DNA from: Candidatus Pelagibacter sp.
GTDB taxonomy: Bacteria > Pseudomonadota > Alphaproteobacteria > Pelagibacterales > Pelagibacteraceae
Assembly (NCBI GenBank): GCA_028222445.1
Contig: JAOISU010000001.1
Coordinates: forward strand, 1-64,000
Length of the DNA: 64,000 nt
Reading direction: 5' to 3'
Shown: in pieces, positions 1-7,905 of the stretch
Numbering within the stretch: the first letter of the stretch is position 1
Layout: each line of letters starts with the position of its first letter
Made by a program: the position numbers and the translations under genes
The notes under the pieces: generated by a model
Seen by the model: the letters and a program-made list of their open reading frames with translations, nothing else
What the model was told of the DNA's origin: nothing
Database searches by the model: none

Positions 1-1
1 A

Positions 2-994
2 AATTATTCCAGAAGTTTTGGATTTATTCGATTTATAATACTTGTTTTCTTATTCTCATATATTTTTTCTTATAAAAATCAAAAATTCAAAGAATTAATT
101 TTAAGATTTTGGTCAATAATTTTTTTCATAGTTGCTGCAGATCTTATTTTTGAATTTTTTTATGGCTTTAATACTTTAGGTCTTAAATCAACTTTTGAAG
201 GAAGATTAGTTGGTTTCATGGGTGATCAACTTAAAATCGGACATTGGTTTCTTTGTTTTTCATTAATAATTATATCTAGATATTTAAATAAAGATAAAAA
301 ATTAATTTTTATAGTAGCATTGTCATTAATTGTTTCTTTTGCTATTGGAGAGAGAGCTAACTTTATTAGACTATTTTTTGCTCTCACGTTTTTTTTATTA
401 ATCACGCGTATTTTAAAACCTAAAATTTTAGTGTCATTAATTTTTATTTTTGTTTTATTTATCTATCTAGCAATTAAATTTGATAAGAGTGATAATAATG
501 CACTTAAATATAGATATTTTGACCAAGTCACTAATGTTTTAAAGATGACTTCACTTCATGAAATGAATAATAATAATGCTTACACGCCTATGTATATTAA
601 TGCATATGATTTATTTAAAAAAAATAAATTTTTAGGTGTTGGGACAGGTTCTTACCTAGAAGAAAGTCAAAATAATTTTAGAACCCATAATCAAATAAAA
701 GGTTATACTATTTTACCCAATACCCATCCACATCAATATCATTTTGAATTATTAGCGACTCTTGGTCTGCCAGTTTATTTGTTTATTATAACTTTTTTAT
801 TATATTTTTTGATAAAAAGTTTTCACTTTTACATAAATCAAAAAAATTATATTAACTTAAGTTCTTCTTTATTTATTTTAGTTTTTTTAATTCCTTTATT
901 ACCAACAGGAAGTTTTTTTACTACCTATGGAGCTAGTATGTTTTGGTTAAATTTTTCTTTGATGAATTTAGGTAATTTTAAAAATATGAATTAA
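2..994 (+). CDS. O-antigen ligase/polymerase-like membrane protein (5' end outside window)
   Basis: The reading frame stays open from base 2, so the first Met codon at 218 is internal and the true start lies outside the window. Repeated hydrophobic segments indicate a polytopic inner-membrane protein. The stretch EGRLVGFMGDQLKIG, followed by a later loop with THPHQYHFELLATLG and two closing membrane helices, matches the layout of the Wzy_C/WaaL family, which transfers or polymerises O-antigen on the periplasmic face. Substrate and exact role (ligase or polymerase) cannot be decided from the fragment. It converges on the minus-strand operon that ends at 1003. Confidence 0.7.
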   Translation, partial: NYSRSFGFIRFIILVFLFSYIFSYKNQKFKELILRFWSIIFFIVAADLIFEFFYGFNTLGLKSTFEGRLVGFMGDQLKIGHWFLCFSLIIISRYLNKDKKLIFIVALSLIVSFAIGERANFIRLFFALTFFLLITRILKPKILVSLIFIFVLFIYLAIKFDKSDNNALKYRYFDQVTNVLKMTSLHEMNNNNAYTPMYINAYDLFKKNKFLGVGTGSYLEESQNNFRTHNQIKGYTILPNTHPHQYHFELLATLGLPVYLFIITFLLYFLIKSFHFYINQKNYINLSSSLFILVFLIPLLPTGSFFTTYGASMFWLNFSLMNLGNFKNMN

Positions 995-1002
995 GTTTAA
1001 AT

Positions 1003-1440
1003 CTAATTTTGTAAAACTGGAAATGCTGGATTGATATTTAAAAAAATTTTTTGATATTCCATTTTTGTACAACGATTTTCAATATATTGAATTTGATTAT
1101 CTTCAACAAGAGCTTTTGCTTCTTTACATCTTATACCTAATTGTAACCATAAAACTTTTGCATCAATTTTTACAGCATCTCTTGCAAAATTAATTGCTTC
1201 CTTGGAGGGTCTAAACACATTAACGATTTCTATAGGTATTTTTATATCTTCAAGTTTTGCATAAACTTGTTCCCCTAAAATTTTTTCACCTTTTGCTCTT
1301 GGGTTCACTGGAATAACTTTAAAACCATATTTTTGCATATACTTCATCACTATGGTTGATGGTTTCTTTTCATCTTTGCTGACACCCACCATTGCTATAG
1401 TTTTATAGTTTGAAAGAATTTCTTTTATTTTATCGTCCAC
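1003..1440 (-). CDS. CoA-binding domain protein (YccU-like)
   Basis: At 145 aa this is the usual size of stand-alone CoA_binding_2 proteins. A Rossmann-type opening (TIAMVGVSKDEKKPS near residues 14-28) is followed by VIPVNPRAKG and, near residue 100, WLQLGIRCKEA, all family hallmarks. The family binds CoA or acyl-CoA, but its biological role is poorly defined. The start ATG shares one base with the stop of the enoyl-CoA hydratase upstream, so the two are translationally coupled. It is the last gene of a five-gene minus-strand operon beginning at 4185. Confidence 0.85.
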   Translation of the reverse strand: MDDKIKEILSNYKTIAMVGVSKDEKKPSTIVMKYMQKYGFKVIPVNPRAKGEKILGEQVYAKLEDIKIPIEIVNVFRPSKEAINFARDAVKIDAKVLWLQLGIRCKEAKALVEDNQIQYIENRCTKMEYQKIFLNINPAFPVLQN

Positions 1441-2225
1441 TACTTATGTTTCCACTTGGGTTTTCTTTTTTGCAAAAATGCTGAGATCCCTTCTCTAGCA
1501 TCCATTGCCATCATATTTTTAGTCATCATTTTACTGGTATAAGCGTAAGCTTTTCTCAATGGCATTTCTAATTGATTGTAAAAAGTTTGTTTGCCAATTT
1601 TAATTGTAAGGCTTGATTTTGAAGCAATAGTTTTTGCAACTTTTAATACTTCATTGTTTAATCTTGCTTTAGCAAAATGATTATTAATTAATCCAATTTC
1701 TTTTGCATAATTTGCTTTAATAGGTTCGCCAGTTAACAACATTTGCATCATTCTTTTTCTATTAACTTTTCTACTAACTGCAACCATTGGTGTGCTACAA
1801 AATAAACCAATGTTTACTCCTGGTGTTGCAAAAATTGCATCATTAGTACTGTAAGCAAGATCGCAGCTTGCAACTAACTGGCAACCGGCTGCGAATGCTG
1901 CCCCATGAACTTTTGCTATAACTGGTTTTTTTCCTTCAACTATTTGAAGCATCAATTTTGAGCAAAGATTAAAAAGTTTTTGATACTTTTCTCTTTTTTT
2001 TAATCCACTCACTTCTTTTAAATTATGACCTGCGCTAAAACCTTTGCCAGCACCTTCAATAATAATCACTTTTACATCGTTATTATTATCTAATCTTTTA
2101 AAAGCTTTAATTAAATCTTCTAAATTTTTAAATGAAAGAGCATTATATGTTTTTGGTTCATTAATGATGATTGAAGCAATTTCTTTATTTAAAAATTTTA
2201 CTTTAATATTAGTCAAGTTTGCCAT
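1440..2225 (-). CDS. Enoyl-CoA hydratase/isomerase family protein
   Basis: Crotonase fold, 261 aa. The first oxyanion-hole segment is FSAGHNLKEV (about residues 63-72) and the second is HGAAFAAGCQLVASCD (about 107-122). The TPGVNIGLFCSTP segment resembles the ECHDC3-type subgroup, in which the usual catalytic glutamate pair of true hydratases is not conserved. The reaction may therefore differ from textbook enoyl-CoA hydration. Its 5' end overlaps the nucleotidyltransferase gene by 17 bases. Assignment to the crotonase superfamily is firm; the substrate is unknown. Confidence 0.85.
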   Translation of the reverse strand: MANLTNIKVKFLNKEIASIIINEPKTYNALSFKNLEDLIKAFKRLDNNNDVKVIIIEGAGKGFSAGHNLKEVSGLKKREKYQKLFNLCSKLMLQIVEGKKPVIAKVHGAAFAAGCQLVASCDLAYSTNDAIFATPGVNIGLFCSTPMVAVSRKVNRKRMMQMLLTGEPIKANYAKEIGLINNHFAKARLNNEVLKVAKTIASKSSLTIKIGKQTFYNQLEMPLRKAYAYTSKMMTKNMMAMDAREGISAFLQKRKPKWKHK

Positions 2226-2583
2226 CTTCTCTCATTTTAGCTCTGATTTTAGTTGCTGATATTTTTTGAATTTCCTCTGATAAAACTATTTCTTCAATTT
2301 TATAACCAACTCCTCTACCGTAACAAATATTTGTAATATTTGGGACTAATATCACCTTAAATCTACCTTCAAACTCTGGGTTCAATCTTTCTTCAATATT
2401 CTTTTTCACTGTGTCAAAATCAAATGGGTTATCATCAACTCCTTGAACGTCTCTTATTTGAATACAAACTTGTCCAGTTTTTTTAATAATTTCCTGAAAT
2501 AAAGCATAATGACCATCATGAAATGGTTGCCACCTTCCTAACATTTGTGCAGTTGCTTTTTTATTGTCCCATTTGTAAGCCAT
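2209..2583 (-). CDS. Cytidylyltransferase-like nucleotidyltransferase
   Basis: A compact 124 aa nucleotidyltransferase. GRWQPFHDGH (residues 16-25) contains the HxGH-type nucleotide-binding motif, and ISATKIRAKM near the C-terminus matches the second signature (ISxTxxR) of adenylyl/cytidylyltransferases. Substrate is unknown. The tight coupling to a small P-loop kinase immediately upstream (junction at 2583) suggests a two-step kinase plus nucleotidyl-transfer pathway, as NadR-type systems combine; that link is inference from order only. It ends inside the next gene of the operon. Confidence 0.75.
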   Translation of the reverse strand: MAYKWDNKKATAQMLGRWQPFHDGHYALFQEIIKKTGQVCIQIRDVQGVDDNPFDFDTVKKNIEERLNPEFEGRFKVILVPNITNICYGRGVGYKIEEIVLSEEIQKISATKIRAKMREDGKLD

Positions 2584-2990
2584 TATTTTATCTCCTTTAA
2601 TATTATTGGTGCCCAGTATTTAGCATCTTGAGTTGTGACCTGACAATCAAATTTTTCAGGCTTTACAAACATTTTATTAGTATCATCAAATCGTCCTTCT
2701 TTTATTGTGTTTACCCAAATAATATAATCTGCAGGAAATAAGTTTCTAGCCTCAGGAGTTGGGCAAACAAAATCTGCTACAACATAATTTCCCTCATCTT
2801 TCAATTTTTTTGCAAAATCTGCCATTCGCTTTGATTGTCTTATTCTTCCTTCTTCTGAAAAATCCCAATCATTAGCTTCTTTTCTAACCTCATCAGCATT
2901 CAATCTTTTAGCGTTTAACATTGGTGCTATTTCATTTGCTAAAGTTGTCTTGCCCGAGCCGGGTAGACCCATTATTAAAATTATTTTCAT
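2583..2990 (-). CDS. Small P-loop kinase, adenylylsulfate-kinase-like
   Basis: The 135 aa protein starts with a Walker A motif GLPGSGKTTLAN (residues 8-19) and has LNADEVRKEANDW near residue 32, the DxxxR region typical of APS-kinase-like proteins. It is shorter than classical CysC (about 180-200 aa), and no sulfate-assimilation genes are adjacent, so true APS kinase activity is doubtful. It shares one base with the nucleotidyltransferase start and lies one base after the Rieske gene stop, indicating one transcript. Confidence 0.7.
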   Translation of the reverse strand: MKIILIMGLPGSGKTTLANEIAPMLNAKRLNADEVRKEANDWDFSEEGRIRQSKRMADFAKKLKDEGNYVVADFVCPTPEARNLFPADYIIWVNTIKEGRFDDTNKMFVKPEKFDCQVTTQDAKYWAPIILKEIK

Positions 2991-2991
2991 T

Positions 2992-4185
2992 TTATATTAA
3001 ATTTTCTGCTACCCATTTATGAAATTGATGGGTTGGATTATCCATTATTGGTGAAAAATTTCCACCATTATAAGTAGGAGAATTTCTTCCTTCTTGCATG
3101 CCTTCAATAGCTTTTATATCCTCTTTCATTACTTCTTTCCAAAATTCAGAATTTTTTTTTCTCATTTCAGCTAATTTGCTTCCATTTGCACTTTCATCAC
3201 CTATATAATACATGAATAAGTGCTCTTTTGTTTCACTAATAGATTTTGGCTCCAACCAAAAAATATAGAAATGATCAATATGCAAACCAATCATAACATT
3301 AGGAAATAGAGCGATGTATTCAGCTTTTTTTTTTAAATCTTCTGGCCAATTTGGAAAATTATTAAAACTTTTTTCACCTTTAACCGGTTGATCATATTTA
3401 TTTGTTCCTTGTCCAGCAAATCTATTGGGTAGACCTTGTATGTGATAATGATCAGTTATATTTGAAACCTTGTTGAGTTCTGGATGTATCCAGGGCAAAT
3501 GGTAGCTTTCACAGTAGTTTTCTATAGCGAATTTCCAGTTACATTTAACATCAAGGTTAAAATACCCATGATCTTTCGAATATTTAATTAAATTTTGGTC
3601 TTCTTTAGATATAAATTTTGACCATCTTTCTTCAAGAGGTTTTATATACTCCTCAAACTCTAGCTCATTATTATTTATATTAACAAAAATTATATCCATC
3701 CATACTTTAGTTCTAACTTCTTTTAAATTACTAGAAGATTTGTCAAAATTTTTTATTTCATGAATGTCTAGACCTCCAATATGAGGTGTTGCAACTAATT
3801 TTCCATCAAAATCATAAGCCCATGAGTGATAAGGGCATCTCAATACATTTTTTAATGAGCAAGGCTCATCTATAAGCTTAAATCCTCTATGACTGCAAAC
3901 ATTATGAAATACCCTTATTTTTTTTTTCTTATCTCTAAGAATAATAAGAGGAATGCCTAACAAACTATAGGGTTGAGCATCTCCTGAATTGGGTACTGAG
4001 CTTGCCACTCCAATTACTGACCATTTATCCATGAAAATAGCCTCTCTCTCAAATGATAAATAGTCCTTACTTATATAGCACTCGTTTGGTAAGCCATGAG
4101 CTGTTTCAATAGGGTTTCCAACAACCCTGATTTTGTCCAAATCTAAAATCTCTGAAAGTTTAAAATATTTGGTATTTTTGGACAT
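2992..4185 (-). CDS. Rieske [2Fe-2S] ring-hydroxylating/N-demethylating oxygenase, large subunit
   Basis: The Rieske cluster is seen as CSHRGF then CPYHSWAYDFDG, the CxH...CxxH ligand set. The mononuclear iron site follows as ENYCESYHLPWIHPEL. Length (397 aa) and layout match the alpha subunit of Rieske oxygenases such as those acting on choline, carnitine or glycine betaine. A substrate of that kind would fit the one-carbon genes nearby but is not proven. I start at ATG 4185; the upstream extension to 4221 adds a non-family hydrophobic stretch. No reductase partner gene is adjacent. It is the first gene of a minus-strand operon divergent from the MetF-like gene. Confidence 0.85.
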   Translation of the reverse strand: MSKNTKYFKLSEILDLDKIRVVGNPIETAHGLPNECYISKDYLSFEREAIFMDKWSVIGVASSVPNSGDAQPYSLLGIPLIILRDKKKKIRVFHNVCSHRGFKLIDEPCSLKNVLRCPYHSWAYDFDGKLVATPHIGGLDIHEIKNFDKSSSNLKEVRTKVWMDIIFVNINNNELEFEEYIKPLEERWSKFISKEDQNLIKYSKDHGYFNLDVKCNWKFAIENYCESYHLPWIHPELNKVSNITDHYHIQGLPNRFAGQGTNKYDQPVKGEKSFNNFPNWPEDLKKKAEYIALFPNVMIGLHIDHFYIFWLEPKSISETKEHLFMYYIGDESANGSKLAEMRKKNSEFWKEVMKEDIKAIEGMQEGRNSPTYNGGNFSPIMDNPTHQFHKWVAENLI

Positions 4186-4248
4186 AAAAAAAATTATCAC
4201 TGAGATTTTTTTTGGCAACAAATATCTTTGTCCACAAGATGAATTTCT

Positions 4249-4276
4249 TTGACAGCTTTTACAAAAAAGATAAAGA
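4249..4276 (+). promoter_or_regulatory. Probable sigma70-type promoter for the MetF-like/GcvT-like pair
   Basis: TTGACA at 4249-4254 is followed after 16 bases by TAAAGA at 4271-4276. The expected transcription start is only a few bases before the ATG at 4286, so the mRNA would be nearly leaderless. Position and spacing support it; there is no experimental evidence. Confidence 0.45.
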
Positions 4277-4285
4277 TCAAAAAAA

Positions 4286-5014
4286 ATGAATTTTTCTCTT
4301 GAGGTTGGACCTCACACAGATCTTGAAACATTGCCACCAGTTAAAGATGTTTATGTGACTATGCTACCAGGTGGAGACTATAAAGAAACCGCAGCAAAAT
4401 CTGGTGATTTAGTTAAAAAAGGTTTCAATCCAGTTCCCCATTTTCCAGCAAGATCAATTTTAGATGAGTATCAGTTAAAAGATTTTATCACAAGATGTAA
4501 AGATGTTGGTACAAAACAAGCTTTAGTAATAGGTGGTAGTAGAGATCCAATTGGAAAATTTGATAGTTCAATACAAATTTTAGAAACAGGATTTTTTGAA
4601 GGAATTAAAATAGGAATAGCAGGTCATCCAGAAGGTAGTCCTGATATTTCCGATAAAGAATTAGAAAAAGCTATGATGGATAAAAAACCTTACGCCGATT
4701 ATATAGTGACTCAATGGTTACTAGATAGTCAACCCATTGTAGATTTCATTTCTAAGCAGTCAGTACCAGTGCATGTGGGAATTACTGGGCCAATGAAAAT
4801 ATCCAGCTTAATTAAGTTTGCTAATATAGTTGGGGCGAAAAATTCCATAAATTTTCTTAGATCTAATTTTAGTAAGGCGTTAGATTTATTGAAACCTAAA
4901 GACCCTAATGATTTAATTGGGAAAGTGAAAGAGTTTACAGGTAACTTCCACATTTATACATTCGGCGGCTTGAAGGAAACTAACAAGTGGTTGAAGGAGA
5001 ATGGTTATGTCTAA
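4286..5014 (+). CDS. Methylenetetrahydrofolate reductase-like protein
   Basis: The 242 aa protein has MetF-type signatures: IGIAGHPEGSPD (about residue 110), then ADYIVTQWLLDSQP (about 143) and PVHVGITGPM (about 165). It is shorter than ordinary MetF (about 300 aa). The protein would handle a tetrahydrofolate-bound C1 unit. Its stop overlaps the start of the GcvT-like gene, so the two are translationally coupled, pointing to disposal of methyl groups that the GcvT-like enzyme moves onto tetrahydrofolate. The exact reaction is inferred from family membership. Confidence 0.75.
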   Translation: MNFSLEVGPHTDLETLPPVKDVYVTMLPGGDYKETAAKSGDLVKKGFNPVPHFPARSILDEYQLKDFITRCKDVGTKQALVIGGSRDPIGKFDSSIQILETGFFEGIKIGIAGHPEGSPDISDKELEKAMMDKKPYADYIVTQWLLDSQPIVDFISKQSVPVHVGITGPMKISSLIKFANIVGAKNSINFLRSNFSKALDLLKPKDPNDLIGKVKEFTGNFHIYTFGGLKETNKWLKENGYV

Positions 5015-6365
5015 TGAATTTGACTATACTAAACTAAAACACGTAACTTCAGTTGATCAATCAGATCGTGAAGTACCATATAACTTAAGACAAAGTGGTC
5101 CTACAAAAGTTGAGATGTTAATTTCAACAAGAGTAAGAAAATCTCCATACTGGCATTTATCTATGCAAGCTGGTTGTTGGAGAGCAACTGTATACAATCG
5201 TATTTATCACCCAAGAGGTTATGTAAAACCTGAAGATGGTGGAGCAATGGTTGAATATGAAGTAATTAAAAATCACGTTACAATGTGGAACGTTGCTGTT
5301 GAAAGACAAATTAGAGTTAAAGGTCCAGATGCAGAAAAGTTTACTGACTACGTTATAACTAGAGATGCAACTAAAATCTCACCAATGAGAGCACGATATG
5401 TAATTTTATGTAATGCTTATGGTGGTGTTTTAAATGATCCTATTCTTCTTAGAATTTCTAAAGATGAATTTTGGTTCTCATTATCAGACTCTGATATTGG
5501 AATGTATCTTCAAGGTGTTAATGCTGATGGAAGGTTTAATTGTACTATTGATGAGATTGATGTTTGTCCAGTACAAATTCAAGGACCTAAATCAAAAGCT
5601 TTAATGAAAGACCTTTGTGGAGATCAAGTTGATTTTGACAATATGCCTTTCTATGGTTTAGCTGAAGCAAAAATTGGTGGCAGAAGTTGTATAATTTCAC
5701 AATCTGGTTTCTCAGGTGAAGCTGGATATGAAATTTATCTAAGAGATGCTACTAAATATGCTGATGACATGTGGAATGCTGTTCTTGCTGCAGGTAAAAA
5801 ACATAGCCTGATGGTTATCGCTCCTGCTCACCACAGAAGAATTCAAGCTGGAATTCTTTCTTGGGGACAAGATATGGATCAACAACATAACCCTTACCAG
5901 TGTAACCTTGGTTATCAAGTGTCACTTTCGGGTAAAGGTGAGTGGAATAAAAAAGCTGACTATGTTGGAAAAGCTGCTTTAGAGAAAATGGGTGCTGATC
6001 TTAAAGCTGGTAAAAAACCTTACAAACTTCAGTTAGTAGGTCTTGAGTTGGGTGGAAAACCAATTGAAGAATATGCTCCTGACTTTTGGTTAGTGTCACC
6101 TGAAAGCGGTGGAGATCCTGTAGGATTTATCACATCTCCTTGGTATCACCCTGAAAAAGGTCAAAATATAGCAATGGGATATGTGCCATTTGATGGAACA
6201 TTAAATGCTAATGGTTTCCCTAAAGGTAAAGTTGGAACTAAGTACAAAGTTCACTTACCTGCTAAATATTCTGACACACCAGGAACTCCAGTTGATGCTG
6301 TGGTAGTGGATATTCCATTTACAGAATCTTATAACGCAAACACTAGAGAAGTCGTTAAAGGTTAA
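5007..6365 (+). CDS. GcvT-family tetrahydrofolate-dependent demethylase/aminomethyltransferase
   Basis: The whole 452 aa belongs to the aminomethyltransferase fold: VERQIRVKGPDAEKF (about residues 93-107), YGGVLNDPILLRIS, WFSLSDSDIG, VQIQGPKS and SGFSGEAGYEIYLRD, with a C-terminal barrel ending near VVVDIPFTES. It is longer than GcvT (about 370 aa) and close to aryl O-demethylases of the LigM/DesA type. Substrate unknown. ATG 5007 is preferred over 5001 because GGAG at 4996-4999 then has a normal seven-base spacing. Overlap with the MetF-like gene implies one C1 module. Confidence 0.85.
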   Translation: MSNEFDYTKLKHVTSVDQSDREVPYNLRQSGPTKVEMLISTRVRKSPYWHLSMQAGCWRATVYNRIYHPRGYVKPEDGGAMVEYEVIKNHVTMWNVAVERQIRVKGPDAEKFTDYVITRDATKISPMRARYVILCNAYGGVLNDPILLRISKDEFWFSLSDSDIGMYLQGVNADGRFNCTIDEIDVCPVQIQGPKSKALMKDLCGDQVDFDNMPFYGLAEAKIGGRSCIISQSGFSGEAGYEIYLRDATKYADDMWNAVLAAGKKHSLMVIAPAHHRRIQAGILSWGQDMDQQHNPYQCNLGYQVSLSGKGEWNKKADYVGKAALEKMGADLKAGKKPYKLQLVGLELGGKPIEEYAPDFWLVSPESGGDPVGFITSPWYHPEKGQNIAMGYVPFDGTLNANGFPKGKVGTKYKVHLPAKYSDTPGTPVDAVVVDIPFTESYNANTREVVKG

Positions 6366-6376
6366 ATTAATTATTT

Positions 6377-6397
6377 GGGGGAGGTTAATTCTCCCCC
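6377..6397 (+). terminator. GC-rich hairpin after the GcvT-like gene
   Basis: A perfect seven-base stem GGGGGAG/CTCCCCC with a seven-base loop lies 12 bases after the stop codon. There is no clear T tract behind it, so it may be an mRNA 3' stabilising hairpin rather than a complete intrinsic terminator. Confidence 0.5.
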
Positions 6398-6404
6398 ACT
6401 AATA

Positions 6405-6515
6405 ATGACAAAATCTTTCCTAATCGTAATTTGCATAATAATCGTAATTGCTTTAATACTCTTTCCACTATTTGTTTCTTACAAAGCTCAGAAAAATAGT
6501 AAAAAAAATAAATAA
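6405..6515 (+). CDS. Small single-span membrane protein (36 aa)
   Basis: A 36-codon frame starts at ATG 6405 and encodes one hydrophobic helix (residues 4-26) followed by a lysine-rich tail. Its stop codon shares its last base with the ATG of the Yip1-like gene, which supports real, coupled translation. No family is recognised. Confidence 0.45.
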   Translation: MTKSFLIVICIIIVIALILFPLFVSYKAQKNSKKNK

Positions 6516-7060
6516 TGTTTGGTCAATTTTTAAATATAATTGTTCGGTCTATTAAATTAGATAAAACTCTTTACAAAGATAATAGAAACTTTGGTGAGGC
6601 GGCTGTTTACTTTGCAGGACTTATCATGATATTAGATGGCTTAGCTGGGGCTGTTGCTGCAAATACTGTAATTAAAACTGCTGTTGCAATGTCTGGCTTA
6701 ACTGCCATTCTTACTTGGTTTGTGTGGGGAATATTTATTTATGTGATTGGTGTAAAATTATTTCCAGATAAAGATACTAAAGTTTCATTTAAAAAAGTAT
6801 TAACAGCTGTTGGTTATGCTCATGCACCAGGGCTTTTAAGATTTTTTGCAGTAACTCCAGATTTAATGATCCCAATAATATTTCTAACTCAGTTTTGGAT
6901 ATTTGCAGGATTAATCATTTCAACAAAACAAGTTTTAAATCTTAAGTCCAATTTTAAATCATTTGGAATAGTATTTTTAGCATTTTTAATAATTGCTTTT
7001 CTTTCAATATCTTTTGTTATGAGCAAGATGAATAGTTTGCCAATAAGCAACATTAGTTAA
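6515..7060 (+). CDS. Yip1-domain-like membrane protein
   Basis: A 181 aa protein with about five hydrophobic segments. The pattern FKKVLTAVGYAHAPGLLRFF in the middle, followed by two further helices with FWIFAGLIISTKQVLNL, is typical of bacterial Yip1-domain proteins. Function of the family in bacteria is unknown. It is coupled to the 36 aa membrane protein and faces the minus-strand zinc-ribbon and methyltransferase genes. Confidence 0.7.
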   Translation: MFGQFLNIIVRSIKLDKTLYKDNRNFGEAAVYFAGLIMILDGLAGAVAANTVIKTAVAMSGLTAILTWFVWGIFIYVIGVKLFPDKDTKVSFKKVLTAVGYAHAPGLLRFFAVTPDLMIPIIFLTQFWIFAGLIISTKQVLNLKSNFKSFGIVFLAFLIIAFLSISFVMSKMNSLPISNIS

Positions 7061-7064
7061 TAAT

Positions 7065-7229
7065 TTAAACTGGAAATATAGTTTTTGATGTTCTGCAAGA
7101 ATTGCAGATCTTAAATCCAATTAAAATTAAATTTTGAAATACACTTTTATCTTCTTTTTTACATTCTTCACAAAAGTTGTTATTTTTTTTTAAATTCTTT
7201 TTTTTTCTAACTTTTTTCAATTTTGGCAA
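7065..7229 (-). CDS. Small zinc-ribbon-like protein (54 aa, TTG start)
   Basis: A 54-codon frame has two CxxC knuckles, FCEECKKED and ICNSCRTSK, about 20 residues apart after a very basic N-terminus (PKLKKVRKKKEFKK). No ATG is available; the likely start is TTG at 7229. It overlaps the end of the methyltransferase gene by 23 bases, in the style of coupled genes here. The paired CxxC motifs in an otherwise unexplained gap are the main support. Confidence 0.5.
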   Translation of the reverse strand: MPKLKKVRKKKNLKKNNNFCEECKKEDKSVFQNLILIGFKICNSCRTSKTIFPV

Positions 7230-7905
7230 ATCTTTCAAAGATTATTTCAAATTTAAATTTGTTATAATTAACAAATTCATCGATTGCTTGCTTTATCCCT
7301 GGAGCATAACTCAAGTTATAGTCATCACAAAGTATTGTGCCATTATTTTGTAAAACAGGCATAGAATAATGTAGGTCGTTTTTAACTGTTTCATAAGCAT
7401 GTCCTCCATCTAAAAAAACATAGTCAATTTTAGACATATCTATTTTTTTAAGTAGTAGATTAGAGTTGCCTTTAATAAGGTGAATATTTTTATCAAACTT
7501 CTTTAAAAGATATTTAACTGCTTCAATTGAATACGGGTCTTGTCTTAAAATATATTCAAAATATATTTTTTTTAAAGGATTGTTAAATTTTGTATTTGGA
7601 ATAACCTCATTTGTATTTTCACCACTTTCACCAAATAAATCTAAACCAATGTACTTAAATTCATCACCATGAATACTGTGAAGTAATTCACAAACATTTC
7701 TTGCAGTAACACCGTGAAATACTCCAATCTCTAGAAAATTTTTAGGCTTCTTGGAGGCTATTTCGTTAAGAAATAACTCTCCAATTCCTTCTTGTTTAAG
7801 GCTGGTCTTTCTAAAATATTTCTTATATTTCAAAAGATTAACTAAATGCTTCTGTCCAAGTTCCTTGAGTTGATGCTTTAGAATATTCAGTTGCACGTCC
7901 TTCAA
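7207..7905 (-). CDS. Class I SAM-dependent methyltransferase (Methyltransf_24-like)
   Basis: The glycine-rich SAM motif is NFLEIGVFHGVTARNV (about residues 56-71), followed by YIGLDLFG and a later IDYVFLDGGHAYETV, the pattern of CmcI/Methyltransf_24 proteins. Total 232 aa. The annotated start overlaps the last 68 bases of nrdB, and there is no internal ATG, so a downstream TTG just after the nrdB stop is also possible. Substrate unknown. It probably shares the nrdA-nrdB transcript. Confidence 0.7.
   Translation of the reverse strand: MKDVQLNILKHQLKELGQKHLVNLLKYKKYFRKTSLKQEGIGELFLNEIASKKPKNFLEIGVFHGVTARNVCELLHSIHGDEFKYIGLDLFGESGENTNEVIPNTKFNNPLKKIYFEYILRQDPYSIEAVKYLLKKFDKNIHLIKGNSNLLLKKIDMSKIDYVFLDGGHAYETVKNDLHYSMPVLQNNGTILCDDYNLSYAPGIKQAIDEFVNYNKFKFEIIFERFAKIEKS

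Noticed and set aside
6377..6397. Glycine or SAM riboswitch near the GcvT-like gene
   Set aside because: Only a simple hairpin is visible, downstream of the gene and without any aptamer core.
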